Origin: Rubripirellula tenax | GTDB taxonomy: Bacteria > Planctomycetota > Planctomycetia > Pirellulales > Pirellulaceae | DNA length: 64,000 nucleotides | Assembly: GCF_007860125.1 (NCBI RefSeq) | Contig: NZ_SJPW01000002.1 | Span: 746,363 to 810,362 of the forward strand | Direction: 5' to 3' | Shown here: positions 29,850 to 39,975 of the stretch, piece after piece | Layout of the letters: the number at the start of each line of letters is the position of its first letter | Position numbering within the stretch: the stretch's first letter is position 1 | The notes under the pieces: generated by a model | Told to the model about the DNA's origin: nothing | What the model saw: the letters and a program-made list of their open reading frames with translations, nothing else | Database searches by the model: none | Position numbers and translations under genes: made by a program

Positions 29850-32800
29850 ATGACTGAAACCCAACTTGCAGCTGGCACCTACGAAGTCCTGCGCAATCGA
29901 CTTCGTGAAGCGTCCACCGAACTTCGCAAGCGATTGTCACAGCTTAATGCTGATCGCGCCGAAGTGTTCGGCAACATCGAAACGGCACTGATTGCCACCG
30001 AACGCGTGACGACCGAACACAACTGTGTCCCTCGAGACATCGTTTCGATCGGCGAACAGTTTCTATTCGGATACAACGTTCAATTCGGATTGAAAACCGC
30101 GATCGAATTGACCGACGTATTTTCGGTTTATGAACTTCGCGAAAATCAGTTCCACGAAGCCAACCTAGACGTCATCGGCGACGATCGATTCAACAACGAC
30201 TTCCACGAACTGTACCGATTTTATAAAGACACCCGATTCGCTCGGTTCTTTCGCGTCGGGCCCATGTTGCACATGGTTTTCCAAGTCGGCAAGACCGAGC
30301 GAGACATCAAGTCGTTCAAATGGCGGGTCACACCGGACACGATCGAGTACATCGACAATCGCAGCGACCACGAAGTCAAAGATCCGCCGCAACATGAATT
30401 CCGATGGACCCGCACGACTCGTGACCAACACCACTACGGCGCCCACCCCCATATTTCAATCGACAATCGTGTGTTCGTTGAAACGGTCGGCGGTGACTTA
30501 ACCGTCAAGGTCGAAAACAACACCAATTCGGGTCAAGGAATCTACGCCGAACCCGTCGACCATGCTGACCAAACACTGGACGACGCCGAGATCTACTATG
30601 CGATCGTCGGCAACTTAGTACTGCTGAAGATCAAACCCTACCAAGAGGAACTCTTTCGCTATCTCGTCTTCAACGGCAAGCTCAGCCGGGCGATGCGATT
30701 GGACGAAATTTCAAGCTGCTGTGTGATGTTGCCCGGCGATCACGGGATCATTTTCCCCGGCGGGTACTACCTGCAAACCGGCGAATTCAAGCAGTTCGAC
30801 CACGGCTTGTCCGACATGCGGTATCAACGCACGATCGCGGCACCCAACGGCGAAGACTACCTCTATCTGTTTTACAACCCACAATCGGGCACCTACGTTC
30901 AGCTGCGATACAACTTGATTCGCCAGAGCGTTGAAACGCCGATGGTATCCAGCGGCCAAACGTTTTTCCATCGTGGCGAAATGGTCGTCTTTCGCAATCA
31001 AGACGAGCCAACGAAACATCATGCGATTCAGATTTGGCAAACACCGTTCACCGACACTAGCTATGTGCCGGAGAACCAAACCGATTCGATGCTGTTCAAA
31101 ATTGGCAACAAGGATATCGTTCGCGGAATGGCCGAGTGCCATGAACTGTTGCAGTTGATCGAAAAAGACGATTCCTACGAAGGCCTGTACGTCGACCTGG
31201 GCAAGAAATCCTCGGACGTTCTAGACAGTTATTTCTGGATCGACAAAGACGAAACAGCAAAACTGTCCGAGCCGCTACAAAAAATCCGGCAGGCAGCCGG
31301 CGCGGCCGTTGAAGAATTCGAAAAAGTGGTTCGAGTTCGCCGGGACACCACCGCGAGAACGAACGAAGTTCAAACCGCAGTCGAAGCGCTCATAAAATCG
31401 ATCGAGCGAGGACGCTTCGAGTCGATCGACGATTTCGTTGGATCGCTTGCGGCGCTGCGCGAACAACGCGGGCACGCGCTGGGGTTGAAAGAACTTCGCT
31501 ACGTCGACGAATCTGTCATCGAAGCGTTAGAAAAGGAAACCGCCGAGCGATCCGATCGCCTCAGCCGCCGCTGTGTCGACTTCCTATTAACCCCCGGTTC
31601 GCTCGATCCCTACATCGAACGAGTGGCGACAGCGGGCGAAAAGGTCGGCGAAGTCAAAACGGTTGCCGACGCCAAGAAGCTTGGCGAAGAAATCGACGAA
31701 GCCAGTTCACAGCTTGAATTGTTGACCGAGACGGTCAGCAACCTAAAGATCGACGACACCACGAAGCGGACCGAGATCATCGACTCGATCGGCAACGTTT
31801 TCGCATCGTTGAACCGCGTTCGCAGTTCGCTGAAGGCCCGGGTTAGCGAACTGACCAGCGTCGAAGGTAAGGCCGAGTTTGCGTCGCAACTGAAGCTGCT
31901 TGAACAAACCGTGTCGGGATACCTAGACGTCAGCGACTCGCCGACCAAGTGCGACGAGTATCTGACCAAGGTGATGGTTCAATTGGAAGAACTCGAAGGA
32001 CGGTTCGCCGAGTTCGATGACTTCATTGTCCAACTGGCCCAGCGACGCGACGACGTCTACGCAGCATTCGAATCGCGCAAGGTTCAACTGGTCGAGAAAC
32101 GCAACCGCCGTGCCGAATCGCTGGCTTCCGCGGCCGGGCGAATCCTGAAGGGCATCGACTCTCGCGTCGGAAAGATGGAATCGACGGACGAGATCGCCGC
32201 CTACTTCGCCGGCGATTTGATGGTCGAAAAAGTTCGCGACATCATCGCTCAACTGGGCGATCTCGACGACGCCATCCGTGTCGAAGACTTGCAAAGTCGG
32301 ATGAAGACGATTCGCGAGGACGCGACGCGTCAATTGAAAGATCGGCAAGATCTCTACGAAGACGGCGGAGACATCATCCGACTGGGTAGGCAGCGATTCG
32401 CCGTCAACACCCAACCGCTCGACCTGACGACGGTGCTGCGCGGCGGCGAAATGTGTCTGCACCTCACCGGAACCCAGTTCTTTGAACCGCTGCATAGTGA
32501 AGACTTGGCGGCATCCAAGGATTTGTGGAACCAGGAACTGATCAGCGAAAACGCCGACGTTTACCGCGCCGAATACTTGGCGGTGGACCTATTCGAAAGC
32601 GGCGAAACCTCAATCGGCCAAGCGATGTCGGGCCGATATGACGAAGGATATGCCAAAGGAGTTCACGATTCCGACGCGTCGGCGATTCTATCAGCCTTGG
32701 TGGACATGGATCGCGAGATCGGATTGCTGCGACATTCCCCGTCCGTTCGTGCGGCGGCCCAACTGTGGTTCACAAAATTGGTTGCGGCCAAGGATCGCAC

Positions 32801-35018
32801 CGCGATGGTCGATTGGATCGGCGGATTCGCAAAGCTTGCCATCGCGTACCCCAATGCAAAGCCGGCGGCCGAGTTTCGCGGACGTTTGATGGACATGGCC
32901 GAAGCGGACCAACCGATCTGGGGGCCGTTGTTCGGACCGCAAGTGACACCGCTGCGAATCGCCGAATACCTGTTTGACGAACTGACCCATGCGCCGAAGA
33001 AACCCGTGGCCAGCAAGCGAGCGGCGACCCTGTTCAAAACATTCACCGAAAAGTCACCTGCGACGATCGAAAAAGTCGCTGATCCTGCGCGTTCGTTTGT
33101 GTTGGCACGCAACTGGGCCGATGCGTTCTTGGAATCACACACCGACGACGACACGGCCGACCCGGCGATCGGTTATCGCGACGAATTGGCGTGGATCCTC
33201 GTTTCGGGTGGTGTTACCGCGATGAAGGTCGCCGATGCAACCGTTGCGACGACACTGGATGGTTTGGCCGGCAGCCATCGTCGGATCGCTTCCACCAAGA
33301 TGTCCGTTCACTTTCACGAACTTCTGGACCGAGTACGAGGCTATCGCGCCGACGTGGTTCCCCGGTACCGTCGCCTGCATGAAACCAAGAATCGATTGGT
33401 CGATGCGGCTCGGCGCGACATGCGACTGGAAGAGTTCAAGCCGCGCGTCTTGACGTCGTTCGTTCGCAACCGATTGCTTGATGAAGTCTATCTGCCGCTG
33501 ATCGGCGACAACCTGGCCAAACAGATGGGCGCCGCCGGTGAAGATAAACGAACCGACCGAATGGGATTGCTGCTGCTGATTTCGCCACCCGGTTACGGGA
33601 AAACGACGTTGATGGAATACGTCGCTAATCGATTGGGCATCGTGTTCATGAAGATCAATGGTCCCGCGATCGGCCACGGCGTTACGTCGCTGGATCCGGC
33701 CGAAGCACCCAACGCGGCTGCGCGCGAAGAGATCGAACGATTGAACTTGGCGCTCGAAATGGGCGACAACGTGATGCTGTACCTGGACGACATCCAGCAC
33801 ACACACCCCGAATTGCTGCAAAAGTTCATTTCGCTTTGCGATGCGACTCGAAAGATCGAGGGCGTTCGAAATGGAAAGACGCGAACATTCGATTTGCGTG
33901 GCCGGCGTGTCGCGGTCGTCATGGCGGGGAACCCGTACACCGAATCGGGCGACCGTTTCCAGGTTCCTGACATGCTGTCCAACCGGGCCGACGTCTACAA
34001 CTTGGGCGAGATCATCGGCGAGTCGGCGGAAGCGTTCGAAATGAGCTATCTAGAAAACTGTTTGACCAGCAACACCGTTTTGGCACCGCTATCGACGGCC
34101 GCACCCGAGGACGCCCGAGCCATCATCGCAGCAGCGGGCCGAGACTCTCTCGAGGGCGTCGAACTGCAAAGCAACTTGTCGATGGATCAAGTCCGCGAAA
34201 TGTTCGAGGTGATGCGCAAGCTACTACGCATCCGCGACGTCGTGCTGAAGGTCAATCGGGCCTACATTCGGTCTGCGGCGCAGGCTGATTCCTATCGCAC
34301 CGAGCCACCGTTCAAGTTGCAGGGTAGTTACCGGAACATGAACCGTATGGCTGAGAACGTGGCCAGCGTGATGAACGATCGCGAACTGCAATCGTTGATC
34401 GTCAGTGCCTATGAACAAGACGCGCAAACGCTGACCACGGACAATGAAGCCAACGTCTTGAAGTTTAAAGAACTGATGGGCATCCTGACCGTCGACGAGA
34501 AGGAGCGATGGGATGCAATCAAGTATGCCTTCGTCGAAAGCGTCCGCATGCAGGGCATGGACAGCGAAGATCAGGCAGGCCAATTGATGCGTCAACTCGC
34601 GTCGATGCGAGACGGATTGGAATCGATTCGCCAGGTCCTTTCCAAAGCCATTGCCGCGCGAGACAACAGCTCTGAAGATCGCATGGACGCCAGAATCGAT
34701 TCCGTTCGCCAGAGCCTGTCCAACACCGGGACCCAGCTTGCCCAAACGCTAGCGGTCACCGGCAAACAACTGGAAAAAATCAGTGAACAACAGGCCCTCG
34801 CGCCACCCGAGCAAAAGGTATTGGTTCAATACAAAGTGCCGCGTGAGATGGCGGAACTGATCAAGGGCCAATTCCACCTGATGCAGGAATGGCTGCGGCC
34901 GATGCTATCGGAATCCATCGACAATGGCCGCGACTTGGATCGATTGGCGAAGCAATTGGAATCCATGATCGCGACTTACGCGAAAGTCGAAGAGACGTTT
35001 GAGGGCGACAAGTCCTGA
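29850..35018 (+). CDS. Giant AAA+ ATPase (DUF3686 / 'DNA repair ATPase' type)
   Basis: A protein of 1722 residues from ATG 29850, without signal peptide. The N-terminal about 450 residues match my memory of the DUF3686 proteins annotated as DNA repair ATPases. A long coiled-coil and helical middle (about 470-840) follows. An AAA+ domain lies at about 1215-1420 with Walker A PPGYGKTT (1246-1253) and Walker B VMLYLDDIQH (about 1308-1317). The C-terminus again contains coiled coil (about 1600-1720). It follows flotillin on the same strand and, apart from the inserted RAYT, would be its operon partner. Similar NfeD-flotillin-giant ATPase clusters occur in other bacteria, but their role is poorly known. 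A DNA repair role is only a label. Confidence 0.85.
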   Translation: MTETQLAAGTYEVLRNRLREASTELRKRLSQLNADRAEVFGNIETALIATERVTTEHNCVPRDIVSIGEQFLFGYNVQFGLKTAIELTDVFSVYELRENQFHEANLDVIGDDRFNNDFHELYRFYKDTRFARFFRVGPMLHMVFQVGKTERDIKSFKWRVTPDTIEYIDNRSDHEVKDPPQHEFRWTRTTRDQHHYGAHPHISIDNRVFVETVGGDLTVKVENNTNSGQGIYAEPVDHADQTLDDAEIYYAIVGNLVLLKIKPYQEELFRYLVFNGKLSRAMRLDEISSCCVMLPGDHGIIFPGGYYLQTGEFKQFDHGLSDMRYQRTIAAPNGEDYLYLFYNPQSGTYVQLRYNLIRQSVETPMVSSGQTFFHRGEMVVFRNQDEPTKHHAIQIWQTPFTDTSYVPENQTDSMLFKIGNKDIVRGMAECHELLQLIEKDDSYEGLYVDLGKKSSDVLDSYFWIDKDETAKLSEPLQKIRQAAGAAVEEFEKVVRVRRDTTARTNEVQTAVEALIKSIERGRFESIDDFVGSLAALREQRGHALGLKELRYVDESVIEALEKETAERSDRLSRRCVDFLLTPGSLDPYIERVATAGEKVGEVKTVADAKKLGEEIDEASSQLELLTETVSNLKIDDTTKRTEIIDSIGNVFASLNRVRSSLKARVSELTSVEGKAEFASQLKLLEQTVSGYLDVSDSPTKCDEYLTKVMVQLEELEGRFAEFDDFIVQLAQRRDDVYAAFESRKVQLVEKRNRRAESLASAAGRILKGIDSRVGKMESTDEIAAYFAGDLMVEKVRDIIAQLGDLDDAIRVEDLQSRMKTIREDATRQLKDRQDLYEDGGDIIRLGRQRFAVNTQPLDLTTVLRGGEMCLHLTGTQFFEPLHSEDLAASKDLWNQELISENADVYRAEYLAVDLFESGETSIGQAMSGRYDEGYAKGVHDSDASAILSALVDMDREIGLLRHSPSVRAAAQLWFTKLVAAKDRTAMVDWIGGFAKLAIAYPNAKPAAEFRGRLMDMAEADQPIWGPLFGPQVTPLRIAEYLFDELTHAPKKPVASKRAATLFKTFTEKSPATIEKVADPARSFVLARNWADAFLESHTDDDTADPAIGYRDELAWILVSGGVTAMKVADATVATTLDGLAGSHRRIASTKMSVHFHELLDRVRGYRADVVPRYRRLHETKNRLVDAARRDMRLEEFKPRVLTSFVRNRLLDEVYLPLIGDNLAKQMGAAGEDKRTDRMGLLLLISPPGYGKTTLMEYVANRLGIVFMKINGPAIGHGVTSLDPAEAPNAAAREEIERLNLALEMGDNVMLYLDDIQHTHPELLQKFISLCDATRKIEGVRNGKTRTFDLRGRRVAVVMAGNPYTESGDRFQVPDMLSNRADVYNLGEIIGESAEAFEMSYLENCLTSNTVLAPLSTAAPEDARAIIAAAGRDSLEGVELQSNLSMDQVREMFEVMRKLLRIRDVVLKVNRAYIRSAAQADSYRTEPPFKLQGSYRNMNRMAENVASVMNDRELQSLIVSAYEQDAQTLTTDNEANVLKFKELMGILTVDEKERWDAIKYAFVESVRMQGMDSEDQAGQLMRQLASMRDGLESIRQVLSKAIAARDNSSEDRMDARIDSVRQSLSNTGTQLAQTLAVTGKQLEKISEQQALAPPEQKVLVQYKVPREMAELIKGQFHLMQEWLRPMLSESIDNGRDLDRLAKQLESMIATYAKVEETFEGDKS

Positions 35019-35076
35019 GCAGGCGGAATCGGCACTTGTGAATGGCAGAACGCGCCCTGATAGAAACGGGCGTCGA

Positions 35077-35502
35077 CTAGGCGAACATGCGGCGCCGGAC
35101 CATCCCCAAGGTGCTCGATTGCTTTTTGTCGAAGGTCATGCGTTTCTTGGCCTTTTCGACGGTTTCATCCAGATGATTCGCGCTGAGAAACATGATCGCG
35201 GGATGCTCGATTGCGGCGGATTCCGCGATCGCTTCAAGCAACTCACGCGACTTGCCCTTGATCCGATGAACACGGCACAATTCGTGCAACATACCCAGTG
35301 GCGTGTTGACGATCGCCGGCGGTCGATCGGCGAATTGGTAGATCAAGCCCGCGACGATCGTGATCGCGATAGGGATCAGCGCATACCAGAACATCGAGAT
35401 ACCGTCCGGTACGACTTCCTCGCGATAGTTCAGGCTGACGTCGGACATTGTCGTTTCGGCCAACAGTGTCGACGAGATCAGCGTTAGGAATGAAGTTGGC
35501 AT
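35077..35502 (-). CDS. Small membrane protein, partner of HEAT protein
   Basis: A protein of 141 residues (ATG 35502; a second start at 35448 is possible). An N-terminal signal-like stretch (MPTSFLTLISSTLLAE) precedes one strong membrane helix (ISMFWYALIPIAITIVAGLIY, about 57-77). The cytosolic C-terminal half is basic and helical and ends in MVRRRMFA. The C-terminal half contains LLEAIAESAAIEHPAIMFLS. I do not recognise the family. It lies 22 bp after the HEAT-repeat gene on the same strand, so the two probably form an operon. Confidence 0.75.
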   Translation of the reverse strand: MPTSFLTLISSTLLAETTMSDVSLNYREEVVPDGISMFWYALIPIAITIVAGLIYQFADRPPAIVNTPLGMLHELCRVHRIKGKSRELLEAIAESAAIEHPAIMFLSANHLDETVEKAKKRMTFDKKQSSTLGMVRRRMFA

Positions 35503-35524
35503 GATGGCAGTGGTTTGTTGGCAG

Positions 35525-37063
35525 TTAGGCTTTGGCTCGTTGTCGTCGCTCAAGTGCTGCGACGGCGGTGTCACGAACGGCGCTGGCGGGCATACTGATC
35601 ATTTGTTCAAGCAGCCGAAGCGTTTCATCACCTTCGGCATCCGCCATCACCTGAGCTGCTTTCATGCGTGCTTCTTGGTGATCTTCCCGCGAGATGTGCG
35701 TGAACGAATCCGACAACAAATCGACGATCGCCAGCGCATCGGCCATCGCGATTGCTTCCAAACGGTTGGCCAGTACGGGGTGCCGCAACGCATCGCGAAC
35801 GCGTTGTACCGCGCCGGTATCAATCATCATCACGACACGACCGAGACGACGACGGCTGCGCGGACGCAGATTGTGAAATTTGTGCAGCATGGCGTCGGCG
35901 TGCAGCGGTGCCAGGACTCGCTGGACACCACGCACGAGCGCAGGTTCGTTGTGCTCTAGCAGTTCGATCAAATCGCTAAGCAGCTTGGCGTTCTCATCTT
36001 TAGCGATTGCTTCGCGGTCGTCATCGGCAACTGGAACCGCCGCACGCATCAACAAATCGATGGATGGAACTTCGCATCTTGCCAGTCCGATCGCTGCAGC
36101 TGCCACGCATCCGGGACCGCCTTGACGAACCACCGATGTGATCAAGTGCAACGTTTCCAAGTGGTCTCGGTTGGCGATGATGTACAAATGGACCAGAGCA
36201 GCACGCCGCTCGGCGGCAAGTTGAACGACCAAGTCTTCGCCGCCGTGACAGCACTTTGGCATTCCCATGTCACCCAAATTTCGAATGACGTTGCCCGACG
36301 GATCGGTTCCAACGCAACCCAACAGCGCGTCACGGAAGACCGCGTCGGTTCGCGTTTGCATCCGTTCTAAGACACGGGGATGGATACTCTTGCGACGAAT
36401 GAAACCGGCCAACAGGTCAATGACGCCTTGGTTTTCGGTTTTGGCGAATCGATCGCAAATCAAATTCAACGCGGGACCATCTTCTGCGATCATCGCTCGA
36501 AGGTCGCCATCGCCCCAAGTCGACACCAACAGAAAGGCTTCGACCAAGGTAGCGTTGCGGTGCATCGAAAAGCGTCGCACCGAATCACTCAGTCGTGCCA
36601 AAATAGGTTTACGCACCGTCGCCGGTGATCGGTCTTCGCGAGCGTCGCGTCCCAGCGGAGCGACCAACGAAAGCACGGCCGCCCCGGCCTTGGTTTGAAC
36701 TTCGCGTGAAGCACTCGATTCGGCCAGCAAGACCAATTCGTCGATGGCTTCCAAGACATTCAGTTTCCGAGCCGCCTCGATCGATGTCTGGACCGACTCG
36801 CCACCGGCCTTTAGGCCTGCGACGATCGTCTGATTCATCAAATTTTTGTGTCGACGAATCTGGTCGATGTCATCGGGCAGCAGTTTCCGCCAATTCTGTA
36901 GCAGAACTTCCGACGCACGACTTCCTTGGCGCATCGCCAGCGCCTGGATGGTTTGTCGGCGCAGATGCTTGTCGGCGTCATCCAAAACGGCAATCAACAC
37001 ATCGATCGCAGCTTCGTTTCGCGTTGTCGCGAGCGTCTCGAATGTGGTTGAAAGGCTTTGCAT
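35525..37063 (-). CDS. HEAT-repeat protein
   Basis: A protein of 512 residues, all helical, with repeated alpha-alpha units (for example AAIDVLIAVLDDADKHLRRQTIQALAMR near residue 18, and MKAAQVMADAEGDETLRLLEQMI near 470). No signal peptide or membrane helix is evident. HEAT arrays are protein-binding scaffolds; the partner is unknown. The gene is convergent with the giant ATPase and is followed by the small membrane protein. It begins at ATG 37063, 270 bp from the divergent small gene at 37334. Confidence 0.83.
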   Translation of the reverse strand: MQSLSTTFETLATTRNEAAIDVLIAVLDDADKHLRRQTIQALAMRQGSRASEVLLQNWRKLLPDDIDQIRRHKNLMNQTIVAGLKAGGESVQTSIEAARKLNVLEAIDELVLLAESSASREVQTKAGAAVLSLVAPLGRDAREDRSPATVRKPILARLSDSVRRFSMHRNATLVEAFLLVSTWGDGDLRAMIAEDGPALNLICDRFAKTENQGVIDLLAGFIRRKSIHPRVLERMQTRTDAVFRDALLGCVGTDPSGNVIRNLGDMGMPKCCHGGEDLVVQLAAERRAALVHLYIIANRDHLETLHLITSVVRQGGPGCVAAAAIGLARCEVPSIDLLMRAAVPVADDDREAIAKDENAKLLSDLIELLEHNEPALVRGVQRVLAPLHADAMLHKFHNLRPRSRRRLGRVVMMIDTGAVQRVRDALRHPVLANRLEAIAMADALAIVDLLSDSFTHISREDHQEARMKAAQVMADAEGDETLRLLEQMISMPASAVRDTAVAALERRQRAKA

Positions 37064-37333
37064 CGTTCCGGTATGTCATAATGAGGGCCTGCCGACGGAC
37101 ATGCAGCGAATCGCTCGTCGACACGAAACCCTAGGTTGAAAGGCTGCCGCGTACCGCCTCCGTTACCATGGAAAGCAGCTTGATCATCGCGACAAGGCGG
37201 ACCAATCGTCCCAAATGGCACGACCGAATCTATTCCCCCCTCGATCCGACCGGCCGCGTTTCTTAGGAGCATGTTATGCGGCTATAATCAGGCTCCCTGG
37301 TCCTGCTTCTGTCCCACGCAACCGAATTCAAAG

Positions 37334-37597
37334 ATGCCCCGCACCGCTGACCAAATCCTGGAAGAGTCATTCTTGGACGTACGCGCAAAACTGCTGGCCG
37401 TTGCGGCGACGCTGGACCGAATTGACCGCGCCGCGGAACAAACCGGTGGTCTCTCGGAAGCCCAAGTGAACCGACGCGCCCAAGTCGACGCGGCGATCGA
37501 GATCTGCGTGGGCGACGGTCCCGACCGAGCCGAAAAGTTGCAGCGGCTTTTTTCTCGGACCTATCAACCCGAATGGCGAACGACGATGCACCTTTAA
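37334..37597 (+). CDS. Conserved-looking small protein
   Basis: A protein of 87 residues, helical and acidic, starting MPRTADQILEESFLDVRAKL and ending in EWRTTMHL. It has no signal peptide. It precedes the TatD-like gene by about 60 bp in the same direction and may be transcribed with it. I recognise no family. Confidence 0.65.
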   Translation: MPRTADQILEESFLDVRAKLLAVAATLDRIDRAAEQTGGLSEAQVNRRAQVDAAIEICVGDGPDRAEKLQRLFSRTYQPEWRTTMHL

Positions 37598-37659
37598 CGG
37601 GCGGTCACGCTTCCTAATCCATCATCTTTACCTTCCCCCTTCGCCTGCAATTTCTTCTC

Positions 37660-38496
37660 ATGGACTACATCGATCCGCACATCCACATGGTTTCTCGGAT
37701 CACCGACGACTACGCGACGCTGGCCCGCATGGGATGTGTGGCGATGAGCGAGCCGGCGTTTTGGGCTGGGTTTGATCGTGGCAGCGTTGATGGATTCCGC
37801 GACTACTTCCACCAGTTGACCGATGTCGAACCGCGTCGGGCGGCCCAGTACGGCATCCAACACTTCACTTGGCTGTGCATCAACGCGAAAGAAGCCGAAA
37901 ACGTTTCGTTGTCGCGTGACGTGATTGCCATGATTCCCGAATTTTTAGACAAGCCCAACGTCCTGGGAATCGGTGAAATCGGGCTGAACAAAAACACCAA
38001 GAACGAAGCCACCATCTTCTTGGAACACCTCGACTTGGCCGTCGAATACAACCAGCTGATCCTGATTCACACACCGCACTTGGAAGACAAGTACCAAGGC
38101 ACGCGGATGATCCTGGACATGTTGTGCAGCGATTCGCGGATTGATCCGTCGCGTGTCCTGGTCGATCACGTCGAAGAACACACCATTGGCGAAGTCCTGG
38201 ACCGAGGCTTTTGGGCCGGCATGACGCTTTATCCCGTCACCAAATGCACGCCCGAGCGTTCGGCCGACATGATCGAACGATTCGGCGGCGAACGATTGCT
38301 GGCGAACTCTGCCGGCGACTGGGGACCGAGCAAACCGACGGCGGTGCCGGATCTGATCTTCGAAATGCGACGCCGGGGTCTGTCCGAGTCCTTGATCCGC
38401 AAGGTCGTCTACGGCAATCCGATCGAGTTCTTTTCAAAGAGCGAGAATTTTCGGTTCGTCGAGCGTGACTCCGGCGAGGCCGGTTCGCTTTCGTGA
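37660..38496 (+). CDS. TatD-family metal-dependent hydrolase (EboB-like)
   Basis: A protein of 278 residues. The metal motif is DPHIHM (H7, H9 after D5), followed by EIGLNKNTKNEA, LILIHTPHLE, VLVDHVEEHT and SAGDWGPS, which fit the TIM-barrel amidohydrolase metal ligands. The opening VSRITDDYATLARMGCVAMSEPAFWAGFDR resembles the TatD-like proteins of the ebo gene cluster, whose job is not biochemically clear. The stop overlaps the next start by four bases (GTGA), so it is coupled to pabB. No other ebo genes are seen nearby. Confidence 0.88.
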   Translation: MDYIDPHIHMVSRITDDYATLARMGCVAMSEPAFWAGFDRGSVDGFRDYFHQLTDVEPRRAAQYGIQHFTWLCINAKEAENVSLSRDVIAMIPEFLDKPNVLGIGEIGLNKNTKNEATIFLEHLDLAVEYNQLILIHTPHLEDKYQGTRMILDMLCSDSRIDPSRVLVDHVEEHTIGEVLDRGFWAGMTLYPVTKCTPERSADMIERFGGERLLANSAGDWGPSKPTAVPDLIFEMRRRGLSESLIRKVVYGNPIEFFSKSENFRFVERDSGEAGSLS

Positions 38497-39941
38497 GCAA
38501 AGACACGTTCCCGTTGTCCGAAGCCTTGCCGGACGATTTTTCACTGATCGATGCGTTCGAGCGACTTTGCCGCCGACCCGGATGTCTATGGCTGGATTCG
38601 GCATCGACCGGCCCCGTCGATGGTGACGGCGAACCGCTGGGGCGATATTCGTTTCTGACATGCGACCCCATCGCACAACTGGTTGCGTCAGAGAACGATA
38701 CCGACCCGTGGCCGACGCTGGAACGGTGGTGCCGAGACTTGCCGAGTGATTTCCGAGCCGATTTGCCGCCGTTTCAAGGCGGCATCGCAGGACTGATCGG
38801 ATACGAGGCTGCCGCGTGGCTGGAACCGGTCGGGCGGGCGGCGAAGAACGACCTGCCGACACCGTCGATCTCTGTTGGATTCTATGACTGGACCATCGCC
38901 GTAGACCATGTTACCGGCCAGGCGTGGATCGTCGCACAAGGGTTTCCATCACCCGGCGTACCATCGCCCGAAACATCGGCACGGTTGGAATGTGCGCGAA
39001 AGAAGATTGCCGACGTCAAGACGCTGCTTAGCCAACCGCTATCGCCCTCGGTGGCCAAGGCGACGGAAGCCCAAGTCGCCCCAGAAGCAACCATCAATGA
39101 CCAGTTTGCAACCGATCGCGCAGGCGTCACCAGCAACTTTTCGCGTGATGGGTTCTGTGACGCAGTCGCCGAGATCGTACGACGAATCTGCGACGGGGAT
39201 TCGTTTCAAGTCAACTTGGCCCAGCGTCTGCTGCGCCGAGCCGACCGGCCGTCACCGGATCTGTACTTGCGACTGAGACGGTCCAACCCGGCACCCCTGG
39301 GTGCCTATTACGACGGCGGTGACTTTCAAGTGCTGAGCAGTTCACCCGAAGGCTTCTTGAAAGTGCGGCAGCGTCGTGTGCAAACTCGCCCGATCAAGGG
39401 CACCGTTCGACGCACCGGGCACGACGACGTCAATTTAAAATTGGCCCAGAAGCTACTTGCCAGCGAAAAGGACCGCGCCGAAAACGTGATGATTGTCGAC
39501 CTGATGCGAAACGATCTTTCGCGAGTCTGCGAAGACGATTCGGTCGTCGTCAGCCAACTCTGCCAAGTCGAACGGTACGAGTTTGTGCAGCATCTGGTGT
39601 CCGTGGTCGAAGGCAGATTGTCCGCTGAGCGATCGATCGTGGATTTGCTGCGAGCATGCTTTCCCGGCGGCAGCGTGACCGGTGCTCCCAAAATCGAAGC
39701 GATGCGAACGATCGCCGAATTGGAAAAGCATCCGCGAGGTGCCTACTGTGGTTCGATCGGTTACATCGGTGCGGGTGACCAAGCGGACTTCAATATCTTG
39801 ATCCGCACGATCACGGCGGCGCATGGGTACTGGCAAATCCCCGTCGGCGGCGGCATCACCGCACGCAGCGTTCCGGATACCGAAGAATACGAGACGTGGT
39901 CCAAGGCCGAAGGGATGATGCGAGCGATCGAGAGTAGCTAA
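38493..39941 (+). CDS. pabB: Aminodeoxychorismate synthase component I (PabB-like)
   Basis: A protein of 482 residues of the chorismate-binding enzyme family. GDSFQVNLAQRL (near 230), SSSPEGFLKV, RPIKGTVRRTG (near 300), ENVMIVDLMRNDLSRV, FPGGSVTGAPKIEAM and GYIGAGDQADFNILIRT follow in order. The PIKGT motif with lysine marks 4-amino-4-deoxychorismate synthase; anthranilate synthase normally has PIAGT. It makes the precursor of p-aminobenzoate for folate. The GTG start overlaps the TatD-like gene. Its glutaminase partner PabA is not in the window. Confidence 0.92.
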   Translation: MSKDTFPLSEALPDDFSLIDAFERLCRRPGCLWLDSASTGPVDGDGEPLGRYSFLTCDPIAQLVASENDTDPWPTLERWCRDLPSDFRADLPPFQGGIAGLIGYEAAAWLEPVGRAAKNDLPTPSISVGFYDWTIAVDHVTGQAWIVAQGFPSPGVPSPETSARLECARKKIADVKTLLSQPLSPSVAKATEAQVAPEATINDQFATDRAGVTSNFSRDGFCDAVAEIVRRICDGDSFQVNLAQRLLRRADRPSPDLYLRLRRSNPAPLGAYYDGGDFQVLSSSPEGFLKVRQRRVQTRPIKGTVRRTGHDDVNLKLAQKLLASEKDRAENVMIVDLMRNDLSRVCEDDSVVVSQLCQVERYEFVQHLVSVVEGRLSAERSIVDLLRACFPGGSVTGAPKIEAMRTIAELEKHPRGAYCGSIGYIGAGDQADFNILIRTITAAHGYWQIPVGGGITARSVPDTEEYETWSKAEGMMRAIESS

Positions 39942-39975
39942 AGGGTTTCAAACAACCAATTCCAGGAGACAACCG

